In this document: positions 23,045 to 35,856 of the stretch, one piece after another
Layout: each line of letters begins with the position of its first letter
Position numbering within the stretch: the first letter of the stretch is position 1
Source: Gaeumannomyces sp. JS-464
Lineage: Eukaryota; Ascomycota; Sordariomycetes; Magnaporthales; Magnaporthaceae
Assembly: GCA_002197995.1 (NCBI GenBank)
Contig: NGZR01000002.1
Location: 7,564,001 to 7,628,000, forward strand
DNA length: 64,000 bases
Reading direction: 5' to 3'
The notes under the pieces: model-generated
What the model saw: only the letters and a program-made list of their open reading frames with translations
What the model was told of the DNA's origin: nothing
Databases searched by the model: none
Program-made: the position numbers and the translations under genes

Positions 23045-23791
23045 CCTTGGCTGCCGCTGCGCAAGGGTGCGTCCTCCTCGGAGCTGAGGTCCCGGTTGCG
23101 TCCTACCTACCGCACAAGGCTGGTGCTGTGCTCGTGCCTGGAGAGGTAGGCAGGTGGGTAGCAGCCTACCCGCAGCCAGGTTCAGCCAGGGTTGAGTTGG
23201 GACGACGCAAGTTTATGTATTCGCTCTGTCTGACTGATGAGATGTAACGAGCGAAGGCTGAACGGCTGAAGGCCCAGTTCCACACTTGTCACGAACCCCT
23301 CCACCGGGTTGCACCTGCCTCAGTTACACAGTCGATATACTGTGCAACTGCAGGTGCATGGAGCAACAAAGACTCCAAATTCTTCGCTCTTCCGTCTTCC
23401 TTCACACTGTACCAAAGAACGCATCCCACATCACACGAAGACATCAACTCGTTTACAGTCAAGACGAGCCCCGCCGGAAGAGGCGAGGCTTCATGAATGT
23501 GGTTCAGACACCAAGCGACCACCGGGAATTGGATTAACAGTGCCGGAGATGGATACCCAAAAAGTTCCCAGCAAATGATGCTAACGCGGCAGAATGAGGG
23601 AACCGGAAACACAGCCAACCGTTGCAGTCTATACCGGCAACGATGGCGGCGGAAATTTATCAACAGGAAGCTTCAAAGCTGTTCCGAGGGGTTTGGCTTT
23701 GAGGGATTAAGGAAAGAATTTGGTTTTGGAAAACAACGGGTAAGTGACAAGAAACCGTTTATGTCTGTCTGTCATCATGGTCCCGACACTC
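23045..23791. other. intergenic region between GH18 and membrane-protein genes
   Basis: 747 nt upstream of the GH18 gene and downstream of the single-pass membrane protein, both minus strand. No gene, RNA or repeat of note. Confidence 0.55.
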
Positions 23792-26700
23792 TTAGATCCT
23801 GAGCCCCCGTGACCGCATGGCCCCGGCAGCGTGTGTCCTTTCGGGTGAGTTGATCAGGAACCCATCGTTGTCGTACAGGCCCAAACTGTCGACGCTGTGC
23901 CTGTCAGGGCTGACCTCGACACCCAGGGTACTGGTGCGGCGGCCGTGGCGATACCCGCCACTGCTCCCGCCGTCGCCGCCCTCGCTGTGGCCCATGAACC
24001 TCCTCGGCGGCGTCTCGAGCTGGGCGTTGCTGTCAAAGACTCCGCTCTCTGCAGCACCAGTCTCGCCGAGCTCAGCCAGGAACCGTTCCGAGAGCTCAGG
24101 GATGAAGCCGGCCGAGAAGCGGTCAAAGTCGACCTTGGGCATCGTCAGGTCCATGAACCGCTTGTCTTCTTCCGTCATGCCTGCCATGGCTGAAGACTCG
24201 GACCGGTTGCACTTGCATCCGGTCCAAACGGCCAAGGGGCACGTGTGCGTGCTCGGGGGCTCTGCTGAGGAGAATTGAGTCTCGTTTATGCGTCGCGTCA
24301 CCGTTGAGATGCTGCTGTCACCATCGGCATTATACATGTCCCTATCGGCCTCTTCTTGGCTGATGGTGCCGAGAGCAAGGTAGTTCTTCGTTCCGACCGG
24401 CCTAGCCGAAGGGCTGAAGCCGCCGCCACGGAGCTGTGGTATTGTCGGGCTCTCGAGACCGTTGCCGCCGCCGCCGCCCGGCTGCGATGACACGGCGCTG
24501 TAGTTGCTCACTTGGCTGTTCATCCGACGCAGCTCCGCGATGGTGCTCGTAACCAGGTACTTCTCTCCCGTCCCGCCGAGCCCAGCCCCGCCGCCTCCCA
24601 CGGTGAGCAGGCCTTTCTTTTCCTGGCGCAGCGCCTTGGGCGTACCCGCCGATGTTGAGAGAAGCAGACGGTCGTTGGCAGCCACAGCTGCGTCGTTTAC
24701 CACTTCGGGCTCATCACTGGCCACGACCATCACAGCAGGGGGAGAGGAGGCGGGCAGGGTGGAAGCGACTGCCGCGCCGCCATGATTGGCATCTTGTCGG
24801 GGCTGTCTGATCTGCCGGGGTCGTCCACATACTGTGAGTATATCGACGACGCCGTCGACACCACCCTCTTGCCGCCTCGGACCCGACGAGCCTCCATGGC
24901 AGAGTTGATGTACCTGACGCTCGGGTTGGGCGAGAAGGTCCCCTTTTGGCTCAGGGCAGGGCTGGAGGTGGGACTCGGCGTCACTACTGACACAAAGTCG
25001 TCCTCTTCTCCCAGCGTGGGAGAGCTGCAACGCTCCGTGTCTACGCGCAGCTCGTGGGGCGGCGGTACGACCCTTCTCGCAGTCGGGCTCTCGAGCTCAT
25101 ATTCTCTACTCCTGCCAAACAGAAAGCCGGGTGTTGTGTTTGCCGTGCTAGGGCTGGTGACCATAACAGATGGCCTGGTCGGCAGAAGGACCTCGTCAGT
25201 CAACTTCCGCTCTCCCTCATCGGGCGACTGTGAGGGGAGGAGAAGCGGCGCCGGGAATACTCCCGACCGCATCCTGGTGCGGAGGCTGGGAGTCTCCAGC
25301 AGCTGCTGGATCTCCTGACGGCTCTTGTCCGATGTTCGAGAAGGGCTACTGGTCAATATCTCTGTCTGCCCGTCCGGAGAGGTCGAATACAGAACCCTCT
25401 CGGCGTTGCTCCGGCGCTGGACCGGCGTGGGCGATGACTCGCCCGTCGCGTTCATCCTCAGCTTTGGGGGCCGGTTCAGCACCAGCTTCCCCGACCCGGC
25501 AGAGTCTACAACTCTGCCTCCCGAAAGAGAAAGCCGTATGGGCGTGCCGCGGATGGATGGTGGCGTGCCAGGGAAAGTGACGAAGGGATCGGTGGCTGCG
25601 GAGAAGCTGCGCATGTCCTCTGAAACGCTCGATGACGGGAGGCTGGTCGCCTGTGTGCTGTTACCCTGGGCCGCCTCGTCCACGCTGTACAGCGTGGAAA
25701 GCGACTTGGAGCTGGCGGTCGAAGGCGAGTCGACCACTCTAACCGACGCACTCGAGGGGCTCCGGCTCGGGCTGGTCAGGCGTGTTGCCACGACTATGGC
25801 CTCATACACGACGTCGGTGGTGTCGCCAAACATGCTGTCCGGCTCAGAGACGTCTGACACCTCGGAAGTGTTCCGGACGTGACCCGGGCTAGCCTGGATG
25901 ACAGGCAACAGCCCTAGAGACTTTGATGGGCTTGGCGTCCGCCTACGGTTTGCCGCCAGCTGGCTCAGGAGCACGTCGTCATCCTCATCGTCGACAAAGT
26001 CAAACGTCCCAGCGGTTCTAGAGGTCATGGTGCGCGCCACGAGGTTCTCCCGGCTGCTGTTTTCTCCCCGCTTGGTCGGAGACGCGGCCAGGCGGTTCCG
26101 CCGCGCGACGCCTGTCATGGTGCCCTCCTGCAACCGGCGCTCGGTCGACTGGAGGATCTCGGCGAGCGTCGAGTCTGTCGAGGGCTTGCGGCCACGCGCT
26201 GTCGAGGGGCGTCTCGCACTGCTGCCACCATCGCCTCCACTCATCACAGGTCTCCCTTGCCCGGCCTCCTCGTAGATGAACGGGCGCGGAGGAGACTGTT
26301 GGGGCGCTGGACGGTTCGGAATGACCAGAACTGGTCGTGGAGGCGGCGGCAGCTTGCGGATCGGGACCGCCTCGGTCGAGTCCTCGCGAGGACCGCTAAT
26401 CACCAAGGCATCTTCAGTCTGCTGATGGCTATACAGCGGGAGCCCCGGAAGGTTCAGCCGCGGCAGCGTCGGCGGCGCCATTATCTTGAGCGGCCACGAG
26501 TCCCGAAGCGACTTTTTGCCACCGCTGCCGCTCTGCTTTTTCATCTTTGGCCCGTGGATGGCATCCTCGTCGATCCAGTTGGAGTTGCGCCTGTGAGGGC
26601 CGGTCTCGCTGCCGCGACGGTCCTTCTCGGAACCCCCGCCGCTGCTGTTGCCGAGACCGAACCAGTTAAAGGACGTCCGGCGCGAGGACGACGACGAGGA

Positions 26701-27108
26701 CAAGAAGATGGGCGGCAGCACGGGCGCCAGGGACACGCGCCTGACGGGCGACGGGCCCCTCTCGGGACTGCCGACGGACCCGCCGCGCTTGCGCAGCTTC
26801 CGCGGCGAGCCGCCGGGGCCGTTGATGCTGGACGCGTCGCCGTTGTCGATGAAGGCCGGCTCGCCCTGCTGGCTGGCCAGCGCGACGCGCTGCAGCCGCG
26901 CCGACCGCCGCCGCGAGGCCCAGACGCACGCGAAGCCCAGCGCGATGGAGATGAGGAGCGTGGCACCGACGACGATGCCGATGATGACCCCGAGGCTCAG
27001 AGGGGAAGATGACGATGTCGCCGCTTCTGTGGTTGTCGTCGCGGCGTCCGGGGCGGCGGCTGCGGCCTGGCCCCTGTTCTCGGGGCCGACGCGCGCCGGT
27101 GACTGCAT
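23792..27108 (-). CDS. large single-pass membrane protein with Ser/Pro-rich cytoplasmic tail
   Basis: About 1,105 residues with no intron seen. Residues 1-38 are Ala/Thr/Ser-rich. Residues 39-64 (VIIGIVVGATLLISIALGFA core) form one membrane segment, followed at once by SRRRSAR, which places the long C-terminal part in the cytoplasm. That part is rich in Ser, Pro and Arg with many SP/TP and RRxS sites, and has repeated patches such as PPPPRPVLVIP. The C-terminal ~110 residues (MTEEDKRFMDLTMPKVDF, ELSERFLAELGE) look ordered. No known domain is recognised. The architecture resembles fungal plasma-membrane or wall-sensor proteins whose extracellular part is short, and an upstream exon with a signal peptide cannot be excluded. 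One single-base loss near 24780 (ATGGCGGCG-GGCAG) splits the gene; both sides are long and open. Confidence 0.72.
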
Positions 27109-28707
27109 TGCCGAAGGGAAAGGCCCGCCGCGACGCGAGGCCTTCCGCTGGGTTGATATGAATGATTTTTCCCCCTAGTAGTTGGTCCTCCTTTTTCCTT
27201 TCTTCTCTTTTCTTTTCCGGAAAGCAAACGGGTTAAAAGAGTGTGGCTCACGATAGCATGAGAAGAGAAGGGGACGATTTTGCTTCAACGACAGATACTC
27301 TCCCGTCCGATGGACGAAATGAAAACACCATGCAAGTAACGAGTGTGTAAGGGTCGGTGTGTGGTGGGAACTGGAGAGACGAGAGGGAGGCGGCTCACGG
27401 CTAGGGAGGAAAGGCACGAAGGGGAGTGGGAAGGGGGAGAGGAAGCACATGACTTGAGGAAGAGGGAGAGAGAGACGGGGCGAATCCCCTTGCGCCTCAT
27501 CCGACGATGAAATTGATCAGAATCAAAAGACCCGGTCCAGGTCGTCACTCCGCGCGGGTCGGGCGAGAGTGGGCGCCGCCACCGGCCGCTGGAATGGGCT
27601 GTCGTCTACGGCCTCGATACGGTGCATTCCAGTGCCCCCAGCCGAAACCGCAGGGCGCGCGGAGGAAAGGTTCCTGGGGTTCCGATCGTGAGGGAAAAAG
27701 AAAAAAAAACAAGAAAAGAGCGGGGAAAATAGAAGAGCGTGGAGAGCAACAAGGTGCGGTTTGTTCGGCGGTGGGAAGGCTGTACCGGCCGTGATGCGAT
27801 GGTGGCATGTTGCATGTCCTAGATGGTAGGCATTGAAGGAAAGCAAATGCAGTGAGCGTGCGAGCTTGCTTCGGCATGCCATCACGACCTGTGAGGCGCC
27901 TTTTCTCAGGGTGGGAACGTTAAGACCTAACCAGGACAGCAGAGGTCTCGATGGGGGGAAGCCCGCAGCATCATCCGCCTTCGAAGACTCAGGGGGTAGG
28001 AGGTGCAATAAAACACAGGAAATCATCAGGCCACCGGGCCAAGAAAAGCCCGTACCGCGTCCAGCACCGCTTTGTTTACGCCAGTCGTTTCGATGGAACA
28101 AATGTAAACGGTATGAGGTTAACATCACGAACATAAGAAGCACGAGTTGCCCACAGATATTACCTAGGTAGTCATTGGGTTGTATGACGACGAGAAGAAG
28201 GTATCTTTGTTGGACTTTTTTTTTTTCTCCTGTATTCTTCCTCTTTCCCTTCGCTTCCTCCATGCATCCATTTCACGCTCAAATGCCTACTCCCCCTTCC
28301 AAACCCCTAAAAAGTCGTTCCTATCCCTAGAATAGTCGGGACCTAGTGTACATCCCGACTCTTCTCCCTCATGCTATCACCAATCCACATTCATCAAATG
28401 GTTGACGGAAAGGGATGGAAAAGAATGAGGGACGATGAAAGGGAGATGGGATAAATGGGACTCAAAAAACGACACGACATGAAAAACAATCAAACCCCTA
28501 GGTAGGTATGGCCATATAAAGGTGAGAAAAAGGTACCCAGATATGGGGAGTAGCGTCCGTTGCACATCACAAAAAAAAAAAAGAAACGCTGAATCTCCCA
28601 AATGCAGAAAATATTTTCTCATCAAGAATCGAAGATTTCAAGAGCGGCCCAAACCCGGGACAAACAACAAGAAGCCTGCCGCCTGTTGTTCCCCTTTCCA
28701 TGTGCGT
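27109..28707. other. intergenic region with leader of the membrane-protein gene
   Basis: 1.6 kb upstream of the single-pass membrane-protein gene and downstream of the DUF1996 gene. It holds purine-rich and pyrimidine-rich stretches, a perfect TACCTAGGTA palindrome at 28161-28170, and short A/T runs (for example 28218-28227). No coding or RNA feature is supported. Confidence 0.55.
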
Positions 28708-30541
28708 TTAGACATGGTGCCGGGCGTGGTGCCGGAGGTGGCGCAGATGCCGGCGCATCTGGGGGGCGCCCGTGTTGGCGGCACCCGGGGCGGTGACCGT
28801 CGTGGTGGTGTCGTCATACTGGTCACGTACTTGATCTCCTCCGCCCACAAGATCTTGCGCACGATGTTGCCCTCGGTAATGTACTGCGTGCTCACGTACG
28901 ACGCCGTGTCGACAGAGGTCGGGGCCGGCGGCGGCGGAGGGGGGCGGGGGTGGTCGGCGGAGGAGCAGGCGCGGGAGGCGTCGGCGGCTGCACGGGCGGC
29001 GCAGGCGGCGGGGGAGGAGGAGGGGCTGGGGTCGACGCCTCGGCGGCTGCGACGGGCGCATTGTTCTCGACAGGCGGTGCAGGCGGCGCGGTCTCGGCGG
29101 CGACACCAGCGTCGATGGGCTCTGTCGCCTTGAACACCTGACCGGGCAGGTACGTCCCGCTCGCCGTCGCCGTCTCGCCGGGCTTGTAGCTGAGCACAGG
29201 CGCCGGCGGGATGCTGGACGGGGCCGGCGGGGGAGGCGGGTTGGGGTTCTTGTTGGGGAGGGCGGGCGCGGGACCGAGCTGGATGGGGACATTGCCGGGG
29301 AGCGAGTTCAGGTCCTTGAGCACCTGCTCGGTCTTGATGGCGTCAGGCATCTTGATACCGCACTTGGCGGACGTGGCGTCGTCCTGGATCTTGAAGAGCG
29401 GGCAGTCCTCGATGCGGCCAGAGGGGTTGGTGCACTGGTTGGCGGCCTGCTGCAGGAAATTCACGTCCCAGCCCGTCATAAAGTCACCGTGGTAGCCGAA
29501 ACCCGAGACGTCGCCGTTGGAGATGACAAACTGCCCATCGCGGCCCTTGAAGGCATACGTGTCCCAGATGGTCTCGTAAAAGAGGCTGATGAGGCGCTTC
29601 GGGTGGCTTTCGGGGCAGGTGCCCGTCATGACGAGGTCGGGGTAGGCGACGTGGTCGCGGTGGTTCGGCGAATCGATGTCGTTGCCATTCCAGCACGAGG
29701 GGAACATCAGCTCGAACCGAACGCCATTAGCGCAGTTGGCGTCCAGGTACGCCTTGTCGGGCAGGAAGTGGCGGTACAGGGAGCCCTCAGGGGCCTTCCC
29801 ATAGTTGAGGCAGTTGAAGCCAAGGGCACGCTGCTGGAGGTCCGACTGGCTGGTCTGGCCCAGGATGGACCAAACCGACTTCTCAGGATCAGGCTTGTTG
29901 ACATCACCCAGGGCCGTCGAGTAGTTTCTGCGCGTAGTGTCTCCAGCGATCATCCTGAACCCCTTGGGGAATGCCGTAACCTGCTCGTCGTTGGAGTTCT
30001 TGAACAGGAGGTAATAACCTAAACAAACAACATCAGTTTCAAGAAGCTCATCAAACGAGGCTGTGAGAAACAAAGAGGGCTGGTGTGAGAGAGAATGGAG
30101 AGGCGACGCGCCGCGCGCAGTACTTACGCCAACATGCCACCCTTCTGCTCGACAAGTTCGTACTTGCCAGTGGCAGCGTCCTTGAAGTAGATGGAAGGAT
30201 GCCAATAAGCCGACTTGTCCTGCTCGACGGCACACGAGGTGCAGTCCGAGTTCATGAGGTCGTCGTAGGTGGCAGAGGGCCCAAAGCCTGCGTGTCCATG
30301 GTGATAGAGTCAGCGTCCCGTGTCGAGCGGCCGAGTGCTCGCCAAGCATGCGCCAGCACGTGAAGCAGAAGGGAGCCCTACCTCCGGAGCCGTGGATCGA
30401 GTGGACGTGCTGGGACACCTCGCCCGGAGAGACCAGCGGGTCGATGCGGGCAAGGCCAGAGCGCAGCCGGCACTCCATGCGCCAGAAGGCCTCGACGCCG
30501 AGGGCCATGGAGCCCGCGGCGGCTAGAGTCGTGAATCTCAT
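28708..30541 (-). CDS. secreted DUF1996 protein with proline-rich stalk
   Basis: Exon 1 (30382-30541) encodes a signal peptide (MRFTTLAAAGSMALGVEAFW) and the DUF1996 start RIDPLVSPGEVSQHVHSIHG. Exon 2 (30128-30287) continues FGPSATYDDLMNSDCTSC to GGMLA. Exon 3 starts at about 30018 with YYLLFKN and runs through FPSCWNGND, HVAYPD and GDFMTGWD, all DUF1996 hallmarks. A Pro/Ala-rich stalk follows, then VSTQYITEGN and a basic His/Arg tail. Introns 30288-30381 and 30019-30127 are GT-AG; the second junction is out of phase by one base. Two more single-base losses occur in C-rich runs near 28935 and 28825. The tail MRRHLRHLRHHARHHV depends on the second correction. DUF1996 has no established function; members are secreted or wall-associated, some with a WSC domain, which is absent here. 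About 540 residues. Confidence 0.85.
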
Positions 30542-33500
30542 GATGGATGTAACAGGCGAGTTTTTTTGAGAAAGAGTTTCCGAAGAAACCGAGTCAAAGG
30601 GGGTCCGTCTTGGCCGTAAAGGAGAGTATGAAGGGTTCCTTTTTTCTTCCCTGCTCAGTCCAATTCAAAGCCGGCGGCGAGAGGTGTCAGGTGACTGCCT
30701 GGTCAGAGGCACTTGATGTCGGACCGTCTCGAGGATCGAGGCTGGGTGAAGCCCAGGTAGTTCCAGTCCTCGGTGGAATTCGTCGCCAGTGACGTCGAGT
30801 CTAGACCCTTGAGTCTGCGCTTTCCCCTTTGGGATATAGTCCCCCGCTTTCACAGGGCAGCCAAGGTTCGTCACAGACCGTTTGCCCTCCCTTGGGTTCT
30901 TAGACAGTCCGTCGCAGGCTTGTCGCAGCGAGATGCTAAAGAATGTTGGAGCTCGTCAGGCCTCCGCCCGGCTCGGTTGGTTGTTTGTTGTAGGTTTTCG
31001 AAAATGATTGAATCGAAGTCGCAATAGACGCAGTCTCGACGAGTAACACGGGGTCACCCAAAAGTGAAGGCGATCAACACACAAAAATGTAGCGATAGTG
31101 AGTGCAGCAAAAGACACAAAAAGAAAAACGAACGTATGTTTGACAAGAGAATGAACGTCGAGGTCAGCCACCGCAAACAACGCAAACCAAAGAGAGCGTG
31201 GTAGGAGGGTTGGCGCAAAAAAAGGAGCGAAAGAGTGAAAGGAGAGCAAGAGAAGGTGTGGAGAGGCAGGCAGAGGGGGTGGGAAGGAGAGACATGGCTG
31301 AAGATATTCCATTTTTTGGAGTGGAAGGGGCCCCGCCGTTGGTGCCCACGGTGCCACCCACCCTTCTCTCGCTCCTCCCTTCCTCACCGCGCCCACCAGT
31401 CAAGGCCTCGCTGCCGCCCTTTCCCCCATATTACCTGCCGGGGTCTCTGGCCCTGATCTCCGGTTCGCTCCCACCCCAGCTGCCGTGTTCCCTGATCACG
31501 TTCAATTGCGAGCGTCGTCAAGGTTCAGATTAAAGGGCAGAGCGCTCTCCTTAGCACGCGGCCTGGATGAGGGCGGCCAGCATCTTCCAAGGGTTTTCCC
31601 TGGGCGACGGCTAGTTGCGGCTGGTGCTCCTGGCTTGACAGGGCCAATCCATCGCGCCAGTCGCTCCAGTTTGATCCCCCGATCCTCCGACCAACGGAAT
31701 CTCCAGGCGGGCGATCTGCCACTTCTGCAAGCGCCTTTGCTGATGGTGCGCGTGCGTCTCGTCTGGTCAATTAGCACGCCGGCGAGCGAGCGAACGAGAC
31801 GGCACCCAAGGGGGTGGGAGAAAAGAGGAGGCCCGGCTGTTACACGAGTGACAAGCGAGGAAGGCTCAAGTACCGTTTGGGTAGCGCCGCAGCGGGAGTT
31901 CCTGCGCTAGTGTACCTGACCCAGGCACGCCACCCACCCACAAAGCCGGCGCACGCTACGCCATCCGTGCCCGCTCCTCGCTTCGGGTGGCCGTGCACGC
32001 CCACTGACAGTGCTGCATGTTATTTCCCCACCCGTCATGACCCATGCGCCCTTGCAGCGTTGCAGTTCGGCTGGGGCTAAAGGCAAGACGACGCGCGCCG
32101 CAACCTAAGATGACAGGGATCGGCTTCGAATGCGTCACGGGACGCGGACGACGAAATAAAAGAAGGTTCAGATGAAATACCGATGAGCGGCCTGCCCGTT
32201 GGCCCTCACGCCCTGTACGCCACACAGGCGCCTTCGCTTCTCCCCTTCAGCCTCTGACACGCATCTCGCATCCCAAACTAAGGAAACCGAAATGAAGTCG
32301 GGCTGCAAGAGAAGGAACCTCGCCATCAATCCCCTGGGCACGGCATCCTCAGCGCGTGCCCCTGGCCTAGAGCCGGGCAGACCCACCCGTCTCAGGCCGT
32401 CGCATACATTCGTGTGCATAGAACCGCGATCTGCCTTCAGTGTCGTCCCAGCAGCAGCAGTATCCATCACGCCGATTTGACAGCTGTCCAATGTTGGGGA
32501 AACCATCAAGGTCAAGGGCCGGCCGGTAAGCTGGGGCACAACCGCTCCTCCGACAAGCGTAATATGAAAAAGGGTTGCTATCAGGTTTGGGCGCTGGCGA
32601 ACCAAACATAAAGACGGTGGTTGCGCGGGGCTAGGTGCTCATTGCACGCCAGGAGGAGGGGTCCTTGTGTGAAACGGTTTCAAGTGAGATCTGCCCAATC
32701 AAACGGCTCGCGCCACCCCCACCACGGCCGCCCCCTTGGCGCCCCCTTTTTCCCTTGAATAACGATCGGAATGCAACCCAGAATTGGAACCTGCATTCCA
32801 CGAGGTGGAGGATTCGCGTTTGTGGCTGCGCCACCCATGCCCGTGGATTCGACCCCTATTCTGGGCAAATTGTGATGCTATTCTAGTGCTGCAGATCGCG
32901 TGCAGCCACTATGGACTCGATGACGCTCCTACAAAATTTGGTAAATATCTGGTTTCCTGTCTTTTTTCGTAACTTGCAATAGATCTTTCCGAATAAGCGC
33001 TTACCAGCCGGCTAAAGCCTGGATGATAATCACCATCATATTTACAACGAGCGCGGGAGATGAGCAGCCGGGAAGGAGCGGGATGGCACACAGCCCGTGA
33101 TAGCTTACCCGCCCGGAATGTGGGTGGCCTACCCAGCGGCAGATCACCCGTATGCCTTCTTGCTTCTTGCGCTGTAACGTGCCACAACCACATGCGCTGA
33201 CCGCTCAGCATCCCGTCCTCGTCGGGTCTCACAACCTCCCGGCCTGCCCGATCCTTCGTCCTATCCTGTATCACAGGTCGCCGCCGCCAGCTGAAAGAAA
33301 ACGAAGCGCACAAACAAACAAATACCGTAAAAATCAGCAAAACACGTCCAACATCGGAATGAGCAAGACGTGCAGGCAGCGTGCCCTAGACCACACACAT
33401 TGGCGTGCTTCCTGTGACTGCCAGGGTTCGGCCGCGGCAAATCAGAGGCTGCCTCCTTCATTTAACATCTGGGGGGTCCTATTCGTTGATGCTCGATGGC

Positions 33501-33762
33501 CCTAGGACTGCCAATGTTCATGCGATCCTTCCTTCGCTCGCCCCTGAGTGATCTGCGGGAAACAAAGATCGTCCTTGCGAGCCATAGATTCTTACAACCA
33601 TCCACCACGCACATCGTTTTGTACCTCAGCGCTGCTGTTGGCAACTTGGCAAAACCACATATCTTCCTGGCGCCGAGGAAGATAGGGCGTTGGGGTTCCC
33701 ATCGTTGCCGCAGCGAACGAACCGCGCCAGCTCAGCCGCGTCCACGTCTGCAAGCACACAAG

Positions 33763-33803
33763 TACCTACCTAGGTACCTACCTAGGTAAAATACAACCTA
33801 GGT
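33763..33803. repeat. clustered TACCTAGGTA palindromes
   Basis: Two perfect 10-bp palindromes at 33767-33776 and 33779-33788, with a third partial copy (ACCTAGGTA) about 10 nt on. Single copies or variants lie elsewhere between genes, for example 28161-28170. Confidence 0.7.
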
Positions 33804-34261
33804 ACTGACGGGCCGCTTAAAGCTGCCAGTTGTAAGTTTGACGAGCTCGGCCGTCGGCTCTGGCCGGTAGCGACTTGCGGTGTGCTTCGCTGCCATCCAT
33901 ATCACGGTCAGTCACGTTTTCGCAAGGGATTGATAGGTCTGTCCATATTAAAGGCGACAAACATCATCGCCACTGGCCCAAATGTGCAAACAAACTCAGT
34001 CGAGCATGCACAGATGCCGGGCTGTTGTTGGCACCCGACCACCTCTCTTCCCCTTGATCCTTGCATACAGTTGTGGCAGGTTTAGTGCAGTGGTTGGTTG
34101 GCTGGGGGCCAGTTGTTGGCCTGGGCGGGATATCAAGGAAAGAGGGCGAGTTGGCACCTGGCGCCTTTGGAAGGAAAGCATCCGCCCAGGCAGGCAGGCA
34201 GGCAGGCAGTCTTATCAGTCTGAAGTCGAGGGCCTACCCTCAACAAGCTCCCGCGACAACT

Positions 34262-34340
34262 CGGGGATGGTCGAGTGGTTAAGAGCACAGCTCCCGCCTT
34301 CCAATCCCCACCGTCGTGAGTTCGAGTACGGGTACGTCCA
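34262..34340 (+). tRNA. degenerate tRNA-like element (pseudo-tRNA or SINE head)
   Basis: The sequence has an A-box-like TGGTCGAGTGG at 34268-34278 and a B-box-like GAGTTCGAGTAC at 34318-34329, with tRNA-like spacing, and a CTTCCAA heptamer that would be a Gly(UCC) anticodon loop. The acceptor stem pairs only partly (GGATG with CGTCC), and the anticodon and T stems do not close. I take it as a decayed tRNA gene or the pol III promoter of a tRNA-derived SINE, not a working tRNA. Confidence 0.35.
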
Positions 34341-35856
34341 GGTGTCCTAATTTAGGTATAAAGTTCCTGCGTCCCTGCTCGATGAGAAGAGTCTTGGTAA
34401 AACCAGCACGTGGATCTCCTCCAAACAGCACGGTTTTCGTAGCCAGGTCACCTAAAAAACATGAAGGTGGTCTGGTGAGCTTTTTGCTTTTTTATTTTAT
34501 TGCATTTATTATTCATTTTGCGCCCGTGACCACAAGGCAGGTTTACAAGTTGCACAGGTCCCTAGACGGGCGGCTCCGCGACTAAAATCGCTGGCGTCGA
34601 CAGCCTGGTCGTTCAACCAGGCTCACATAGAGTTCCCGCATCATCATATACCCGCGTTTAACAAGCGGAGTCCCGCTACCTTACATGGGATGGGCCAGGG
34701 CGGTGGCAAGAAACATAACAAACAAACAAACAAACGGGTGATGACGTTCAGTAAACCAGAAATCAAAAACGCGGGCAGTTGCCTTTCTAGCCCTCGGCTT
34801 CACCCGCCTTCCTGCTTTGAAGTCTTTCCACATTGTCACTTACCGCCTGTATACAAACAGACCCGCCTACCTACCTGCTTACCTATCCATCCGGGTAGCT
34901 TGTTGTGGTAATAGCCACACCCATCCACCCCGCCCTGTCGACGAGAGAATCACACCACGCCCGACTCGGTACGAATTCCCATGCAACCGTCCATCTCCGG
35001 TGAAAGAGGACTGATGGGCTCGCCACGCGCGACTCATGCCCGTTAAATAAAAGGGCTAGGTAGCACCCATAGGGCCACCTCGGACGAAGTGGCGGCGAAC
35101 TTACTAGTACTACGAGATTTGACTTGTCAAGTTTGTGGAGCGGAGCCTTATGTAGCTGGAGTCACTTGTACAAGCAATCTCTTCGATCCATGAGCGTTCC
35201 CTCGATGGGATATCATGGACCGAAACTGATTCCATCGGTCCGCCTGGCGATGCCCTATATCTATCTATACGGTCTCCGCCATCATCAAAGACCTCTCGCC
35301 TGTATGCTGGCACGCTTGATTTGATACGGGGACGGTGGAACACGAACATCATGGTCAATCATCCCACCAAGTAACAGAGTCGCAACCGAATGTATCCATC
35401 TTTGGGTCCTTATGTGCGGCCGCGACGAGGAAATATCTACAATAATAGCGTAACACCTGGCGTCTTGAACCAATCCAGGGCGGCGCTTGCGGCCTTGGAC
35501 GCGGAAATTCAGGGCGATGCAATCGGCAGACGGGCTCACCCGGACCGGGCCACCCCAGACTGTTCCGTGGTCCGTCATGTTGCATCAAGAACACCATAAT
35601 CCTGGCGGCCGTTATTTTCAACGTAATTTGTTTGTCCAAAAGGCCTCACCCAAGGTGTCTCTTGGCTGCCATCTGGTAAACTTTGAATCTCTCCGAGTGT
35701 GTGGGGAAAGGTGACATCCTCAACCCGGTCGAGAAATCGTTCATTTAGGGGAGGACTCCGCTCGGAAAACAAAAAAGACAAATAGAGACGCTGGGTTCGG
35801 TCGAGCTCCATTACACCTGCCCACAATTACTTAAAACGGCAAGAAAAGGACGACAA

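Larger units (their letters stand above)
30542..35856. other. intergenic region, 5.3 kb
   Basis: Upstream of the DUF1996 gene and downstream of VPS35. It contains a degenerate tRNA-like element (34262-34340), a cluster of TACCTAGGTA palindromes (33763-33803), a (GCAG)n stretch near 34190-34210 and (ACAA)n-type repeats near 34720. I could not assemble any multi-exon gene with recognisable protein. Confidence 0.5.

Noticed and set aside
22007..23149. 380-codon plus-strand frame opposite the GH18 gene
   Set aside because: Shadow of a conserved GH18 enzyme with a catalytic motif; the antisense product is Val/Arg/Ala-rich and unlike known proteins.
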